From: a virus
Reading direction: 5' to 3' (one strand)
Length of the DNA: 63,594 nucleotides
IMG/VR virus record: IMGVR_UViG_3300020442_001396
Span: 1-63,594 of that record
Shown: in pieces, positions 35,801-42,445 of the stretch
Numbering within the stretch: position 1 is the first letter of the stretch
Layout: each line of letters starts with the position of its first letter
Notes under the pieces: generated by a model
What the model was told of the DNA's origin: nothing
What the model saw: only the letters and a program-made list of their open reading frames with translations
Databases searched by the model: none
Translations under genes and position numbers: made by a program

Positions 35801-36966
35801 ATCAGATTGGTGATTACGGGTTAGCAGCAACATTCCCCGTGGGATATGCTTCTATCTCAACGATCGTGACTACTGCAGGTGCAGGTGCTGCTCTCGTGCA
35901 GGATGTTCGCCCAGATGGTATCAACAAGCGTCTGTATCTCAGTGATGTTACTGGAACATTTGGAACTAGAGATGCTATCAAGGGACCTGATCAGTATGGT
36001 GCTGTTATCCTTACTCAGGTTGATCTTAAGGCAAGAGTCAAGAGATCCTTCAAGGGATTCGATGGCACTCAAACTACCTTCGATCTCTCACAGAACAATG
36101 GTACTAGTTACCTCCCAGATCCCGCAGGACACCTCTTAATCTTCATTAATGGTATCTTACAACCTCCAGGTGCTACAAACGCATACACAGCGTTCTCTAA
36201 CCAGATTCAGTTCACTGAAGCACCTGACCTTGGAGCATCCTTCACTGGATTCTACATTGGTAAACTTAGACAGTTGGATGATATCTCATTCGAGTTTGAC
36301 TCCTTGAGACAGTCCTTCAACCTCAAGCGTAACGATGTGTTCTACTCCTTGACACTGACTGATGGTGTTCAGTCTAGTGTGATTAGACCTGAGAACAACA
36401 TCATCTGTTCGCTCAACGGTGTGATTCAAGAACCTGGAGTTGGTTTTGAGATTGTTGGTTCTAGAATCATCTTCTCTGAGATTCCTAGATTCGGATCTAC
36501 TTTCGTCGCATTCTCTTATGTTGGTTCTGAAGCAGACGTTGACGCTGCTGAGGTTGTACCTCCAATCGAACCTGGTGACTTTATTGACATTCAAGGTGAG
36601 ACTTCAGACAGAGAAGTCGCTGTTATTGAATCTTCTAACTCTCTGATCACATTTGATTATCTTGGATCTGTCTTCGGTCAGAATGCATCTGCAACTGCAG
36701 TTCTGACATCTGGATTCATTGATCAGGTTCAAGTCACTGGTGGAGGTTCTGGATATACTTCTAGACCTACTGTAAGAATCGACTCCATCTCTGGTTTCGA
36801 TGGAAACATCCGTGCCTTGGTTGGTGTTGCAGGTGTTGAACTTAGTGCAACTGGTTCTGGATATCAAAATCCAGGCATCAGCGTTGACACTGTTGTTCCT
36901 GATGATTATGTTGCTCCTGACCTTTCACTATACGGTGAAGAGTTAGTAGACCCAGAAACCCCATAA
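17809..36966 (+). CDS. Giant modular baseplate/tail protein in the gp7 position
   Basis: 6385 residues in one open frame, roughly 0.7 MDa; T4 gp7 is 1032. In order: a conserved N-terminal region (SPDFIGQEYPLFNKFLEYYY); 7 glycine-rich GY units (about 348-620); a conserved helical segment near 665-760 (FVKRLLDKYTEQFLPDVPEL); 6 more GY units (1130-1350); a YHYH domain (about 1415-1560); a beta-propeller-like region with GNxYVxGxT-like strands (1840-2220); a LamG-like lectin domain (2276-2430); more GY units (3010-3250); a second LamG-like domain (4050-4265); four helical modules (4293-5320) interleaved with an SFTC-KDGN cassette; a carbohydrate-binding-like domain (5485-5630); and C-terminal display modules. 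The lectin-like parts suggest sugar contact. Placement as gp7 rests on synteny between gp6 and gp8. Confidence 0.8.
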   Translation: MNNINKVSQSIESQSPDFIGQEYPLFNKFLEYYYKSQEKTGLGQNILNNFLGYLDIDKLDIGILDGSTTLVEPITNSSDKIVVESINPFLESNGSILIGDEVIYYEGVDKSPEIALSPGISYEQVKLKWTTLASLINTFDGTTTLFPLKSQDSPIAPPSAQHLIVSLYGKILIPNIDYTISGSNINFTTAPRTKIPADDAGSTYIYYLSGFIENTIYGLDNLSGAFGDGKKQFSLTRNGARYEPEVEEYLNVIYDNRLLVPKVDYFLDKDQFIFKEAPLNGRFLSVHSIEAPIPSFGAGAVGFARISDTGLLTSVSSSAIGTGYRFEYPPQVRINSDEGSGGAATALVNGLKTITLLEGGRGYSTTNPPVVQVQSPTKTGSSQATITATVTGGAVTELNITNSGSGYTFTPRITFVQPGGAKLGAPVITNGQVTSIPVTDGGFGYTTAPTVYIDEPTGDNAIKAALRANITDGKVISITVLNAGQGYHDGAHQGHGGGAAPRVAIIDPVGAQVLETVVDGDGRVIRIDLLNGGSGFDDVPSVYIVDNRTNGGTGATAVASIFNGQITDINITNFGSGYSAANPPEIVIQAPPQAKASAEIGLNEVTGFVVTESGKGYSKAAFTGCARAASGIVKYTETGNAVFSNNTTAAAAPIGSSVKCLDALFVKRLLDKYTEQFLPDVPELDYSKIDVRTAIKTIKDFYSSKGTSFSIAYLFKLLYGETVTVTYPKDQIIKPSAATWSIDTILRATLVSGNPENIRDGLLTQEASIADPNVTNASALVENYISIKTSDVEIFELVLSEETIVGTFTVPYKTKLAEPLNTTDSIITVDSTIGWPERNGEFVIGAGATTEVVQYKEKSLNQFIECTRSVNGIVEDWDSATQVASNFTVFVNKGTPQEVVLNVVGIVDAQQTVLTDTGSYYLPGDKLTVSKLGGTSTDPHLTTWLYNVKKLINVSSVTFGGVNNRFATITCSNNHGLLVGDQVTVYGANPIIYNGTFLVTSRDSATVFQYQLPQPATVTPQGNILVSVDLNKGKSDSTAVLNAIGPYTTNVQNSFFNTQYAYLASTGIPNYKIGPFPGSALLPGNQRKLNRFPIVSQTISTKNEVSPGPIGTWVNGVSIWSYKSTRKKTFGAVTSVGITNAGKDYDAASPPVLTISGGGGTGATASVTVNGSVSEITVTAGGSGFTSSPLVSIVGGGGSGASATAIITKGVVSRILINSGGTGYTSQPSITIVGGGGTGAQATASVRGPIQAVTVGSGGQSYTSTPSVTLSSGSGAVAQAIVQNGRIISIAIISAGSGYTTAPEITIQGQGFGAVARASIDTDGENAGRVTSISIINRGIGYSQGTTIINLNSVGSEATFSANVFEWTYNLQATTTFDDAKGSVFEGYNNQYGGEYAHLSNPQTLRYILGDNLFENTAFQIKEREEGLLHSPIIGWAFDGNPIYGPYGYSDPTDQSSAIQKLNTSYRLKTNLVYNIDSNPNPVRVAGPLLSAEAAGNFIEDYEYVFGLGALDQYNGRFCKTPEYPEGRYCYFVTIDATEDGNPLFPYVMGPSFNSVVDSWNLNANAVQQNIPEGVVRYRDPYENVDIDVERAPNASTNALTLENGDVLLFDVEDEDRSGVIEQDELDDPDQVFEESPLQLFDYFPKVKFDSKVDIEVETTTKFEDASVTGFTVENPGISYQVNDRLIFDNTDTDGSGVSARVSRIAGESVEAYTFENISGNNFGVLTTVNPHNLQPGDSVFIDYTPVMDSTNKTFVVRQFKGIEQIVVNQTGSGYNTDIPPTIIIDGDGVGGSLEAVVSPVGSIDTVNIINSGFGYTSNPRVILSHPQVFKKADYYVSKFSNRNYVRVSDVYINDAKEVYICGKTYDAASNDVAFIAKLSATGVKEWEASLELAGGQQDSEFLKLYVDGKSIWVVGQNSPNSSILAAYNPDIILCKYTEAANGLSAVLTFQRGYAGISGSTRGDFITSIKKYSDTRFIIGGYTNTNSGAPYDAFIASIDTSGNFAIKRKIASSNKSEKITDIVIDGTDVYASLELASTQSEADIDTGVAKIAFGTNTIVVTWIKQFANSLYSIMDTSLAIDEFKELYVTGGLRLKSDDTTRDSFWVGKINTDGAFIWNYRYLAPSGGSISVTPSSAIDIFGDLNIAFTSTNNTNSLTTVDTVKIGYDGKIKNHTTNQFTQNNIEGITAYSIDVDNSGDAHVVGQTQWNRNEFIFPFTGGSQVDTTSHYTLTSTSTNNSITYADDVAKINGYATGQSTWTQSNLQITSAQLGARLNSDFTVEMMVFKNSATTAVSGITQHTLIAIGDAEEATGGLWLYYDVSSGYLELVITNGSTKINQAGGAGQSSLNNMFADNTWQFIGLKREGNIFTVYVNGIQAIQSTVPSTALGSKHLYVGQIPGRSGTAGNFRVNEQGQFHVDNFRLRNRAVTPTVPSDVTVFPTTGAFGLSYTWTDTAWFTTNLNRYDFIDYDGFALKADKNADSVRLGTISTQTNTQLGFTRTAVSPVVGSTLTMSNTGYGLSEAGFQSLDFDDASLSMTQGTENLTYTQDVWSSRTATVPSPGSQKLNVSAVVKDRYFFKVTPTVKIDNIQELTINQSFRFTVGSKLRLNNDSGQFVNSGYIVKVDEATNKVYLAVNINTWTDDTNTGNLVTEQFNEQSTFGIVGPIPNDINVIEGFSFPLVDNTTPGTFDIDLDKYNLDGTYNAAGGQNLDSFAKFKPFATLDYSVRIDEVAGGSPFIVGSVVQLSSSDVSFNAAYSTVQITNLTAVTKITLVANLDKILQVSSVANSDEVYVITDTSHYLSKGDVIYVDGNPSQEVGGVTYDEYDGAFPVDRVISPLEFTYKLNQAAVSSPATSAGNVNIFMKSPTLKMYYGHQYIFDLSHSSLVGGNLSFAKDSLYKLEYSFNSIERVGTPGVTGAGAPNPSVKLKVDGDIVTNISYYFDPSRTGADSPVVPGSYLDVVDSPYKGNFEISSIAGATITRGADIIKFPLLNEPEGAADINQASYATSSLRAVGSINAVRIVNPGGFYTRLPIVSSIQSTRQIERVQINDPGTEYAVGTYTGVPIAGDGEGGFVTINVADGTDSEGVTIPGQIQSIIVTSPGKGYTTASIDIESVSGILGSGLTGSGAEVVVVIPPFGSGASIFTQGSSVGKIKKLKNNNFGYDYPHDYTLRPEITFPINAQLTSTSILDSITVTDPGTGYSQAPAVVITGGGGSGAIAEATIKNGRLDTIIVKDPGAGYSSTPTVSLRSSFNYVINLDLGLLQFAFPHGITNGAPVTLNVVDTGEGADYPLSAGAVGRLNGTTTYYAIAGAANSLEPDQLKLAITSANAALGDALSFVNAGNGRQQVLTESFGGSATANVITSTFLEGELVYQGESLAAATATGYVSTNAGWQIGPRVLKIVDYSGEFSTGQRITGVISKSSGIMSDIKVAKGVLEIGSVTKTTGQFIDDVGKPSEIIQKIQDSYYYQDFSYAVKSAVSIGEWKEILIKNVHPASFKVFGELDLNDYGFIPNKETSFQLTKSVELARDAIVPNIQNFALVEPVYSEFNNTEVLFRQKRLTSSENILTSVVQRLDDISNQFDGQKIAFPLTVDGNNVVANANQLMIVLNGVVQTPESAFEIQGDSIVFAEPPQPPASVKYVNVQISPISTVAVTFNNISGIFPTAGMTLVGTSSAARLTVTTVVGDTINGFITQGTYTTGELATVGATGFAANVAAVTPISNIGLFIFGESVTNLTGDTAKVEQINLASGAETPLAQLRYTIGAATTSIEMVAFKTDNTAADYAVTAGVFVAGTNYQLGSEIFRVDTVTTGSESTTLTVTRGQNGTQAVSHQEDAPVYGTDISITNDLTLSKIAGTYQSTPGLFDIQLNDVIIGAQSGVVASITQTSTYQDPTTQEFIGQVNISEGSSFFGLLFNRITSQTYPNVVLDDISKSQIGVVDFTDNSTAFDSSFPANEQINNYVIPYDNAVGTLQQDEYIRNYKVEYGNNSGDFQAGEDARVRKLTFTDRIGSGFFQAGQVIRSRDTKAEVVGANSARSTIFLGKIARSQRGGLDYNISTFAGNAQLDTAQKKFGTSSLLLDGAGDYISTDSSSDFAWGSAGFTIECYIRPSDITGTRTIFDFRASSASEVAGRLYLEAGQVRYNVNGSDLVTSGATAVTADTWTHVVVQRSSTTVKIILDGVERGTGTDSTSYVAKPFRVGMDYADANGFIGHIDEIRLSSTTRYSTLPFTPQNGIFQGDSNAKLIYHLDGADGQTYTDDWSGTQDFTIDEYFNNDAIRETQRQTGATAGFNQKTHRYINAADNIILNRDFIAQEAVYIMKERYPYFTVVGGEVNCEDDVRDILDAMVEDLRNGSNSHVWDAAALYVDRTTNPVTLLHVSDDLVESLFTYEIVGKLVKYVVNNTPWSVQGDHGFTQKFDTTITDSDYVSTSLTQFTASGATYNPATGDMVVTSSGHGLVSDSTITATNATYVATTGILTITSNGHNLQNGDRIQLADNSITFTCSMDGNSTNHTYPRPNDPAALGWLEVQNKTTNTFELNVGKSTAVNYQPTGATYDPSTGIAVLTLPNNNLEVGQTVKIAQDSLTFSRGTGGNGTLPASDKIVSITQNGVTSTATGANYNPATGVLQITQNAHGFVVGDKIRIADNSLSFTCTKDGNHETKTYPRSTDPFSGRWLRISAKTDNTFTVNVGPSSAADQYAHTFVSASANGIIKKNNTITVDIGTDSNTSTHTFASATSSAVVSGGNYTHTFVSATTNGITVAGDSVYLADGAISFTCSKDGNQKITAYPRSTDPASKQVLKISAHTTDTFTINVGASSADDQYTHTFSSAVSNAITKSEYDLTDCVDVQSTVANLLDIITDTLENAAAASPVDHLATVTKVLPAYEFVGGTVNAYTEVPFIVDYHDAGTDQIYTNQIDVDARGRFRDAANLIRANRKVIVDKAAYDMLQRYPDLALSMPRNANGTSTDGTLRCKTDLGLILDGLADDLYDGGNLETITAAKFYIGASGELQHIRLQVWQSVYAHERLGFYAKQAVTGDLTYDNTDGIIVGDWGITNDAGGCANVKTAIDNLVTTINDIIAPTGSDFEIAADRLYFNRNFIAEEITGLITTEFTYLLNSIQYQAFQYPNGALGEAKCQRDLKLIIESAISDLQTGGNNSTIDAIAKYLTAALTLNITDGVEQQLLATVYGIEQLEALGKKAIDNLLYANGEDTGGTAGAYSALHTDDAAVRDALSISDAASVKNRWSELIEIAVNILAPSKKIGRSAAKHILYNRNYFLQEIETQTVAQFGAGSWVYTDFVNTTVDDLIHDLITTDTKKKTSAYNITFTGLTGVFQVGEVIRSNVGGYATVLEFDAETNFLVVGPFTGTAWVATNTLTGKTSGATATVGAVGSPYDWYTEVGNVRTLASARLITSNISGQIAGTNLWTNPEAYGINWTPTTGVTITDDQGVAPDDTQTAEDVTPNNGQNGQHEINRDYNLTAFETFDSGTVTFDTSNETFDTGSPGTSASQQFTFSAFVKASGSQAIRFQLQLDPGGAGEQNAFFDLNLTNGTTGTVFTPQGGITADAFGAIPLGDGWYRCYITATFSFGFNTLRSKFIIKSGSGATVWTGDGSTGILVWGAKLTKAGLDPYQAQSGKTFFSDTEFNTKNYILDLLQTYTVASLDNSLTSPSPAAGFYSFYSSTDAANYTKASVSAMLRSNLGIIRNQLSNDTSYIGLTTYNGISLPTKKFGTRNIPVGFNGGLNPADFAYGLLSSAYAEVESVTLNEGLVVQVYSRFRIDGDITDGPYTMNEVVAKQGAPSITGVVYGFHEDANFKYLDVRITAGPWAITDNIVGATNSTTAQISAIETRVHIINLKGDFVADIPFKGYTSGATAQPTSFLKAEAAVTDNTGGKLTVDTESLLGTFEKTAVVYPSASRQFITVSKYAGLDIGVGDRIASVGYKRFGINIISGLNNFTVGNRLYKVVSGVQDSATYGIITDVDIANNYVYMVEFQGTFTQGDQIGDYGLAATFPVGYASISTIVTTAGAGAALVQDVRPDGINKRLYLSDVTGTFGTRDAIKGPDQYGAVILTQVDLKARVKRSFKGFDGTQTTFDLSQNNGTSYLPDPAGHLLIFINGILQPPGATNAYTAFSNQIQFTEAPDLGASFTGFYIGKLRQLDDISFEFDSLRQSFNLKRNDVFYSLTLTDGVQSSVIRPENNIICSLNGVIQEPGVGFEIVGSRIIFSEIPRFGSTFVAFSYVGSEADVDAAEVVPPIEPGDFIDIQGETSDREVAVIESSNSLITFDYLGSVFGQNASATAVLTSGFIDQVQVTGGGSGYTSRPTVRIDSISGFDGNIRALVGVAGVELSATGSGYQNPGISVDTVVPDDYVAPDLSLYGEELVDPETP
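18850..19680 (+). repeat. Protein-level GY repeats, cluster 1
   Basis: Seven tandem units of about 40 residues, each following the pattern V-x-x-I-x-V-x-N-x-G-x-G-Y-x-x-x-P-x-V-x-I. They lie in the giant gene. The DNA of the units has diverged; the protein pattern is clear. Confidence 0.85.
21200..21860 (+). repeat. Protein-level GY repeats, cluster 2
   Basis: Six units separated by GGGG(S/T)GA linkers, in the same pattern as cluster 1. This is the most regular set in the window. Confidence 0.85.
26840..27560 (+). repeat. Protein-level GY repeats, cluster 3
   Basis: Five units (NPGGFYT, DPGTEYA, SPGKGYT, DPGTGYS, DPGAGYS) in the giant gene. The units use DPG or SPG where cluster 2 uses GG. 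Confidence 0.8.
30685..33770 (+). repeat. Four helical modules and SFTC-KDGN cassettes
   Basis: Helical modules begin near 30685, 32575, 33065 and 33585. Each has an A-x-x-I-x-x-NR-x-F/V-I start; the first three also have a Cys and an ILD/IES-x-L/M/I-x-x-DL-x-x-G-x-N end, while the fourth is shorter and degenerate. Between the first two lie three full and one partial copies of a beta cassette with SFTC-x-KDGN, YPR-x-x-DP and NVG motifs (about 31260-32300). Confidence 0.7.
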
Positions 36967-36969
36967 ATA
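36962..36969 (+). promoter_or_regulatory. T4-like late promoter box
   Basis: CATAAATA, overlapping the stop codon of the giant gene and 21 nt before the ATG at 36990. Confidence 0.55.
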
Positions 36970-36989
36970 ACTAAAAATCGTAGCGAGTA

Positions 36990-38234
36990 ATGGCTAAGCA
37001 AACCATCGGTCTTGGCACGTCGGCAAATGACAATACAGGTGACACCCTGAGAGTCGGAGGCGATAAAGTCAATGACAACTTCAATGAAATATATGCAGCG
37101 TTAGGTAATGGTACGACACTCACTGTCAATACCACTAACCCTGCTGTAGGACAAGTATTAAGGTATAACGGTAGTACCTTTCTGCCATCTGATTACACCA
37201 ACCTGACTGCAGCGTTGGATGTAAATGGTAACTCTATCATTTCGTCTTCAAACGGAAATATCCCAATCGCTACGAACGGAACTGGAGATATTAGTCTTGC
37301 TGCGGGTGGTGTTACTTCAGTATTTGATGGTGCTACTGGAACGATCGACTTCCCGACTACGATTTCTTATAAGAACGAATATACTTCATTAGGTGGTGCT
37401 CCTGCTGCAGCAACATACACTGGTTATTATTTTACTGTTAACGGTGATGATAATCCATATGTAAACATCAATATCACTGCAGGTGGTGTTGGTGATACTA
37501 GAGCGAAGTTGCTTACTGAATATTCAAGTATTAACTTACTTTCAGATGTTGATACGTCTACAACTCCTCCTAGTAATGATCAAGTTTTAAAGTGGAATGC
37601 TTCTAGCAGCAAATGGTTACCTGCTAATGATTCTGCGGGTATTGGTAGTATTAACACGTTTGCTTCTGTTGCAGGTGACACTGGAACTACAACTGCTAAC
37701 AGTCAAACAGATACACTAACTATTGCGGGTGGTACTAATATTACTACTGCAGTTGTTGGAGATACTGTGACGGTCAACTTCTCTGGAAATCTAACTACTA
37801 CTCTGAGTGCCTTGACTGATACTAACATGTCAGGGTTGACCCAAGGTGACAGTCTGTTCTATAACGGAACTGACTGGGTTCCTACTCCTACTACTGGTCC
37901 TATTCTTTGGTATGAAATTGGTGCACCTGTAGAAAACGCAAGTAATGACTTCTTGATTAATGGACCTGGGCTTCCAGCAGGAGAAAATCGTGACCCAGAT
38001 CTCTATGTGCATAGAGGATTCACCTATGCTTTTGATAACACGGTTGAGGGTGGTGGACACCCATTTAGGATTCAATCCACACAGGGTTTATCTGGAACAC
38101 CATATACCACTGGTCAAAGTGGTAGTATAACTGCAGTTTTATACTGGACTGTTCCTTTTGATGCCCCTAACACTCTTTATTATCAATGTACACTCCATGC
38201 TGCAATGCAAGGAACCATTTACGTCGTATCATAA
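36990..38234 (+). CDS. Tail fibre-type protein with a C-terminal cupredoxin-like domain
   Basis: 414 residues. The N-terminus (MAKQTIGLGTSANDNTGDTLRVGGDKVNDNFNEIYAAL) is the attachment-type start of many marine phage fibres. The middle is beta-rich, with repeated SDVDTSTTPPSNDQVLKWN-type linkers. The last 90 residues look like a small cupredoxin: DLYVHRGFTYAF, His357-Pro-Phe, then PFDAPNTLYYQ, Cys400-x2-His403-x2-Met406, and a final GTIYVV strand. His, Cys, His and Met form the complete ligand set of a type-1 copper site, with Cys-x2-His-x2-Met spacing as in amicyanin. Whether copper is bound is inference. Confidence 0.7.
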   Translation: MAKQTIGLGTSANDNTGDTLRVGGDKVNDNFNEIYAALGNGTTLTVNTTNPAVGQVLRYNGSTFLPSDYTNLTAALDVNGNSIISSSNGNIPIATNGTGDISLAAGGVTSVFDGATGTIDFPTTISYKNEYTSLGGAPAAATYTGYYFTVNGDDNPYVNINITAGGVGDTRAKLLTEYSSINLLSDVDTSTTPPSNDQVLKWNASSSKWLPANDSAGIGSINTFASVAGDTGTTTANSQTDTLTIAGGTNITTAVVGDTVTVNFSGNLTTTLSALTDTNMSGLTQGDSLFYNGTDWVPTPTTGPILWYEIGAPVENASNDFLINGPGLPAGENRDPDLYVHRGFTYAFDNTVEGGGHPFRIQSTQGLSGTPYTTGQSGSITAVLYWTVPFDAPNTLYYQCTLHAAMQGTIYVVS

Positions 38235-38237
38235 TAA

Positions 38238-41200
38238 ATGACAAGGACTGTCCCAGGAACAGGTGCAAGCATCGAACCCATCTTTGATGAGGTATTCGGT
38301 GTCCGTGCAGTAAAAGTTTTAAATGGAGGATCAAATTATGATCCTGCAGATCCTCCACGTTTAACGATCACTGGTTGTGGCACACCAGATGTGGCAGCTT
38401 TATTATATCCAATTATTGATGCTGATTCTGGTAGAATCACACACGTTAGAGTTTTAAATAGAGGAAGAGGATATGATCCGTTACGTTTGCAGATCATTCC
38501 TGAGCAAGAAACACCAAACGTAGTCAACTCTTTTAATATTAATAGGGTCTGGCAGACACACCCCAACTCTCCAATAAGCGGTGCGTTTACTGGTACTACT
38601 GATAGATTAAGAATTCAATCAGATAATCATCCTAAACCTTCACAGTTATATCAAACTGAAAGAAGACCTGGAGGTTCTGGAGACATTGTAGATAGAACCT
38701 TTGATCAAACATTTGTTTACAGAGGTGGTAAAGATGTTCCAGACCCAGGAACTAGAGCATTACAACCAAATAAGGCAACAGGTATATTAGCAAACGGTGG
38801 TCTATTACATACTCCTGATTGGGGTCTTGCAGGTGGAGCACTTCCAAACTTTCCTATTGATGTAGTCAAATATGATTACGTTAAAGGTAATAATCAGTAT
38901 GATGCTTTCATCGATAATAATGTTTATTATTATCACACAAGTAAAACTATTAATGAGTTTAAACTTCCATTAGGTGTTTTTGAATGGGGAGACCTTGAAG
39001 TCTTTACTTGGAATGTAAAGGTAGAGTTTGATAATGTAATGTTGACTGTTGATCAGATCGATGAAACACTCGGTCAGATTGAAGTGGGAAGAATTGTAGA
39101 TGAAATTTCTGGATCTGGACGTGGTGAGATCGCAAAAATTGTAAGAAATAACTTAGGTGTAATTACAAGAATTTATTTAAGACAACTTACTGGTGATGCT
39201 TTTGCAAATGGTGATCTTTGTTTGGGTTCTAATGGATTTAAGTTCAGAGTAAGTGCTGATCCTATTACATTCCCATTTGGTATCTTCTATATTGATTTTG
39301 GTGCTGATGCACATGAGTTTGGTAGTTTCACTCCAGGTCAATACTACTTTGCACCACAAGATATCAAAGTACAAAAGAATTACTTAATTATTTGGAATCA
39401 ATCAGACCATACAAATCAACCTCATGGTAATAATGCAGGTCATCCCATGCAGTTCTCTACGACTGCAGATGGCACATTAAATGGTGGTACATTATATTAC
39501 AATAGCACAGGTGCTTCTGCTGCTCCCACTACAGATTACGAAAACGAATATCAAGCAATATTCATAATGAGTGCGGATGAAACTAATCGCATTTATTATT
39601 ATTGTAAGTTACACAGATATATGTCTGGTTATGCAGGTGATGAAGGTTACATGACCCTCGACACAACTGCTGAGGAAGAAGACGAAGTTAATATGAACAA
39701 CTACTATGTCGAAGATTTCTTCGGCACAGAGGCAGCAGGGACGAAAGATTTATCTAGACATGTAGACGGTCACTCAAAAATTATCGGTATGTCCTTTGAC
39801 GGATACCCGATCTACGGACCATATGGTTATAACAGTTCGGGTGCTGTTGCTAGAGAAACCTCTAGTTTCCGTTTGAGGACTACTGCAGAACTCCAAGGTG
39901 CTAGACCTATTGTAAACACTGCAAGCACTGTGACTTATACTGTCACTGTTGCAAATGGTGAGTTTGCATTTAACGGATCTTCGCCAGAGTTTCTGAACTT
40001 GTATAGAGGAAAAACTTACATTTTTAATCAAAATGACTCAACGAATGACGGCTCGAATCATATCCTCATATCTACTCAGACGGATGGTTGGCACAGCAGT
40101 AATCCTGTTGTTGTTGGTGATACTTCAGTTCTCTATTCTGGGAACGGTATCTCGTACTGGATTGATGGATCGAGTGTTAATTATCAACAATATCTTAGTG
40201 GATTCAATAGTGCTACCACTAGAGAAATAAGATTTACAGTTCCTGTAGATGCACCTGGTGTATTATATCTGTTCTCTTACATCAACTCTGGGTATGGACT
40301 CAGATTAGTTAATGATGGTTATATTTTAGGAGATCTAACTTCTGATTATATTTACGATGCTAGTGTAGGAACCCTTGATGAATACAATGGTAAGTTCGGT
40401 GTAACACCAGAGTATCCCAATGGAACTTATGCTTACTTTATGACCGAAGATGGCAGTGGGAATCCAACCTTCCCATATGCTATTGGTCCTCGTTATTATG
40501 GCGCACCATTATTTGAAGGTGATACTGTTCCTCCACAACCTGACACTTTCCCAACATTAGCAACTGGTGATGTTGTACTTGCAAGCAATGGATCTGTTGC
40601 TTATGTCAAAATGACCAAAAAAGGTGACAACTATTTTGGTCCTGCTAAAGCAAAGATTCTTGGTGGAGAAGGATCTGGTGCTGTAGGTACTCCCATCGTA
40701 CAAACTGTTACTGGTTTGTCTCTACTCAATCAAGGTAGAAGTTATGCAACTCCTCCAACACTCATCTTTGAAGGTGGTGGTGGACAGGGTGCACAAGGTG
40801 CTGCTGAGATTGATACTCTTGGTAAGGTTACATCGGTTAATATTGTAGATCCAGGTGAGTTCTATCAGGAAGCACCATTTGTTCTCATCTCTGGTGGTGG
40901 AGGTATCGGTGCTAAAGCAGAGGCAACTATATCACAAGGTGTCATTACAGGTATTAATATTACCGATCCAGGTGAAGGATATACTTCTCCACCGAACGTT
41001 ATCTTTACAAAACTTGTAAATCTTAAGCGTAAAACTAGAGCAAGACAGGCATTCAACTCTAGTGCAATTTACTTAACAGGTCTTGTTAAGGATGTGACTC
41101 CAAATGATACAAACATATATGTTGATTCTACAGATGCATATCCTGGTTCTGGTCAAATTATTGTTAATACAGAAACAATTACATATACTAGTAAGAGTCC

Positions 41201-42407
41201 AGGAAGATTTACTGGTCTAACTCGTGGTGTAAACTTTAATTATGATCAGAGAGTTGTATTAGATACAATTCAGAACCTACCTGATGGAACTTCTAACTAT
41301 AAGTTCAATGTTGGTGACAGAGTTATACGTCGTGTTGAGAATGCTAATAACAAAGTTGCTAAAGTATATGACTTCAACCCTGCTACTAGAGAACTTCTAG
41401 TTACTTTTGAAGTTGATGAACTTGCATTTATTGATGGTGGTAGACCTTCTACTGAAGATGCTATCGTTCAATTTGATGCAGGTGTTGCTGCTTCTTCTGG
41501 TGCAGGTGTCTTACCACACACAATTATTGATGCTCCAGGCACCAATATTACAACATTTACAGTTCCTATTGGAACTATACAGGATAAAGATTTCCAAGAC
41601 ATTGCTGAAAATGCAGGTGCAGGAGATGGCATTCCTGACTTGAGTAATGCAAACACAGATTATGCTAACCAGATTAGTCTTGACGGTGGTATCTTCAGTT
41701 CTCTTTATGGTATTGAAGAGACACAGGGCGGTACTAACACAACTCTATTCCAAGTTGGTGACAGTATTAAAGACGCTGATATTCCATTCAAATATGCGAC
41801 TGTTGTTGAAGCAGGTGGACTTGCAGATGGTGTCGCACACCCTGCAGTGCTAAATATCACATTAGACGTTCCAGGTGGAAACGGATTAAACTTCTCCACA
41901 AACGAAGTCGTGACTGGTTCTATTTCTGGTGTTAGAGGAACTGTTGTTTCTTGGATACCTTCGACTGGTATCTTAACAGTTAATAATATTATTCCTTACA
42001 ATACTGGAAACGTTAATATTGGTATCGGTGGATTACTCTATGAGTTTTCACAAAATAGTAGTATTATTGATTTTATCATTGCAAATCCAGGAACAAACTA
42101 TACTGGAGTGCCAACAATAGCGATTGAGAATACTGGCGATATACAGGCAACTGGTACTGTTGTAATGACAACTGCAGGAGACCAAGTTGCATCTATTACT
42201 ATTAATAATGGAGGGTATGGAATCCCTCAAACTGTAGATGGCACCTACAATCTACACCCAACTGTAACATTTACAAATGCGAGTGGAGATACAACAGGTG
42301 CAAATGCTGCTGCACAAGCAGTACTGGGTGGAGAGAACCTTACTGGAAATGGCGGTGCTTCTTATAGAATTAAGAGCATTGAGTATTCTACAGTTGTTCG
42401 CTCGTAA
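38238..42407 (+). CDS. Large tail protein with YHYH and cupredoxin-like domains
   Basis: 1389 residues. GY units occur near the N-terminus. A cupredoxin-like domain (about 360-475) has His402-Pro-Met and [10 protein letters not shown] with Cys456, His459 and Met462. A YHYH domain (about 511-755, [13 protein letters not shown] then the [11 protein letters not shown] end) is interrupted by a second cupredoxin-like fold (about 565-710) that has lost its Cys. GY units follow at 785-930 and 1275-1380, with a grafted beta domain near 950-1010. The giant gene has a shorter uninterrupted YHYH domain. Likely a baseplate or fibre component; the substrate or receptor is unknown. Confidence 0.68.
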   Translation: MTRTVPGTGASIEPIFDEVFGVRAVKVLNGGSNYDPADPPRLTITGCGTPDVAALLYPIIDADSGRITHVRVLNRGRGYDPLRLQIIPEQETPNVVNSFNINRVWQTHPNSPISGAFTGTTDRLRIQSDNHPKPSQLYQTERRPGGSGDIVDRTFDQTFVYRGGKDVPDPGTRALQPNKATGILANGGLLHTPDWGLAGGALPNFPIDVVKYDYVKGNNQYDAFIDNNVYYYHTSKTINEFKLPLGVFEWGDLEVFTWNVKVEFDNVMLTVDQIDETLGQIEVGRIVDEISGSGRGEIAKIVRNNLGVITRIYLRQLTGDAFANGDLCLGSNGFKFRVSADPITFPFGIFYIDFGADAHEFGSFTPGQYYFAPQDIKVQKNYLIIWNQSDHTNQPHGNNAGHPMQFSTTADGTLNGGTLYYNSTGASAAPTTDYENEYQAIFIMSADETNRIYYYCKLHRYMSGYAGDEGYMTLDTTAEEEDEVNMNNYYVEDFFGTEAAGTKDLSRHVDGHSKIIGMSFDGYPIYGPYGYNSSGAVARETSSFRLRTTAELQGARPIVNTASTVTYTVTVANGEFAFNGSSPEFLNLYRGKTYIFNQNDSTNDGSNHILISTQTDGWHSSNPVVVGDTSVLYSGNGISYWIDGSSVNYQQYLSGFNSATTREIRFTVPVDAPGVLYLFSYINSGYGLRLVNDGYILGDLTSDYIYDASVGTLDEYNGKFGVTPEYPNGTYAYFMTEDGSGNPTFPYAIGPRYYGAPLFEGDTVPPQPDTFPTLATGDVVLASNGSVAYVKMTKKGDNYFGPAKAKILGGEGSGAVGTPIVQTVTGLSLLNQGRSYATPPTLIFEGGGGQGAQGAAEIDTLGKVTSVNIVDPGEFYQEAPFVLISGGGGIGAKAEATISQGVITGINITDPGEGYTSPPNVIFTKLVNLKRKTRARQAFNSSAIYLTGLVKDVTPNDTNIYVDSTDAYPGSGQIIVNTETITYTSKSPGRFTGLTRGVNFNYDQRVVLDTIQNLPDGTSNYKFNVGDRVIRRVENANNKVAKVYDFNPATRELLVTFEVDELAFIDGGRPSTEDAIVQFDAGVAASSGAGVLPHTIIDAPGTNITTFTVPIGTIQDKDFQDIAENAGAGDGIPDLSNANTDYANQISLDGGIFSSLYGIEETQGGTNTTLFQVGDSIKDADIPFKYATVVEAGGLADGVAHPAVLNITLDVPGGNGLNFSTNEVVTGSISGVRGTVVSWIPSTGILTVNNIIPYNTGNVNIGIGGLLYEFSQNSSIIDFIIANPGTNYTGVPTIAIENTGDIQATGTVVMTTAGDQVASITINNGGYGIPQTVDGTYNLHPTVTFTNASGDTTGANAAAQAVLGGENLTGNGGASYRIKSIEYSTVVRS

Positions 42408-42411
42408 CCTT

Positions 42412-42419
42412 AATAAATA
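42412..42419 (+). promoter_or_regulatory. T4-like late promoter box
   Basis: AATAAATA, 27 nt before the gp8 ATG. Confidence 0.5.
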
Positions 42420-42445
42420 AACAAGAGGACAAATAGTATCCGCAA

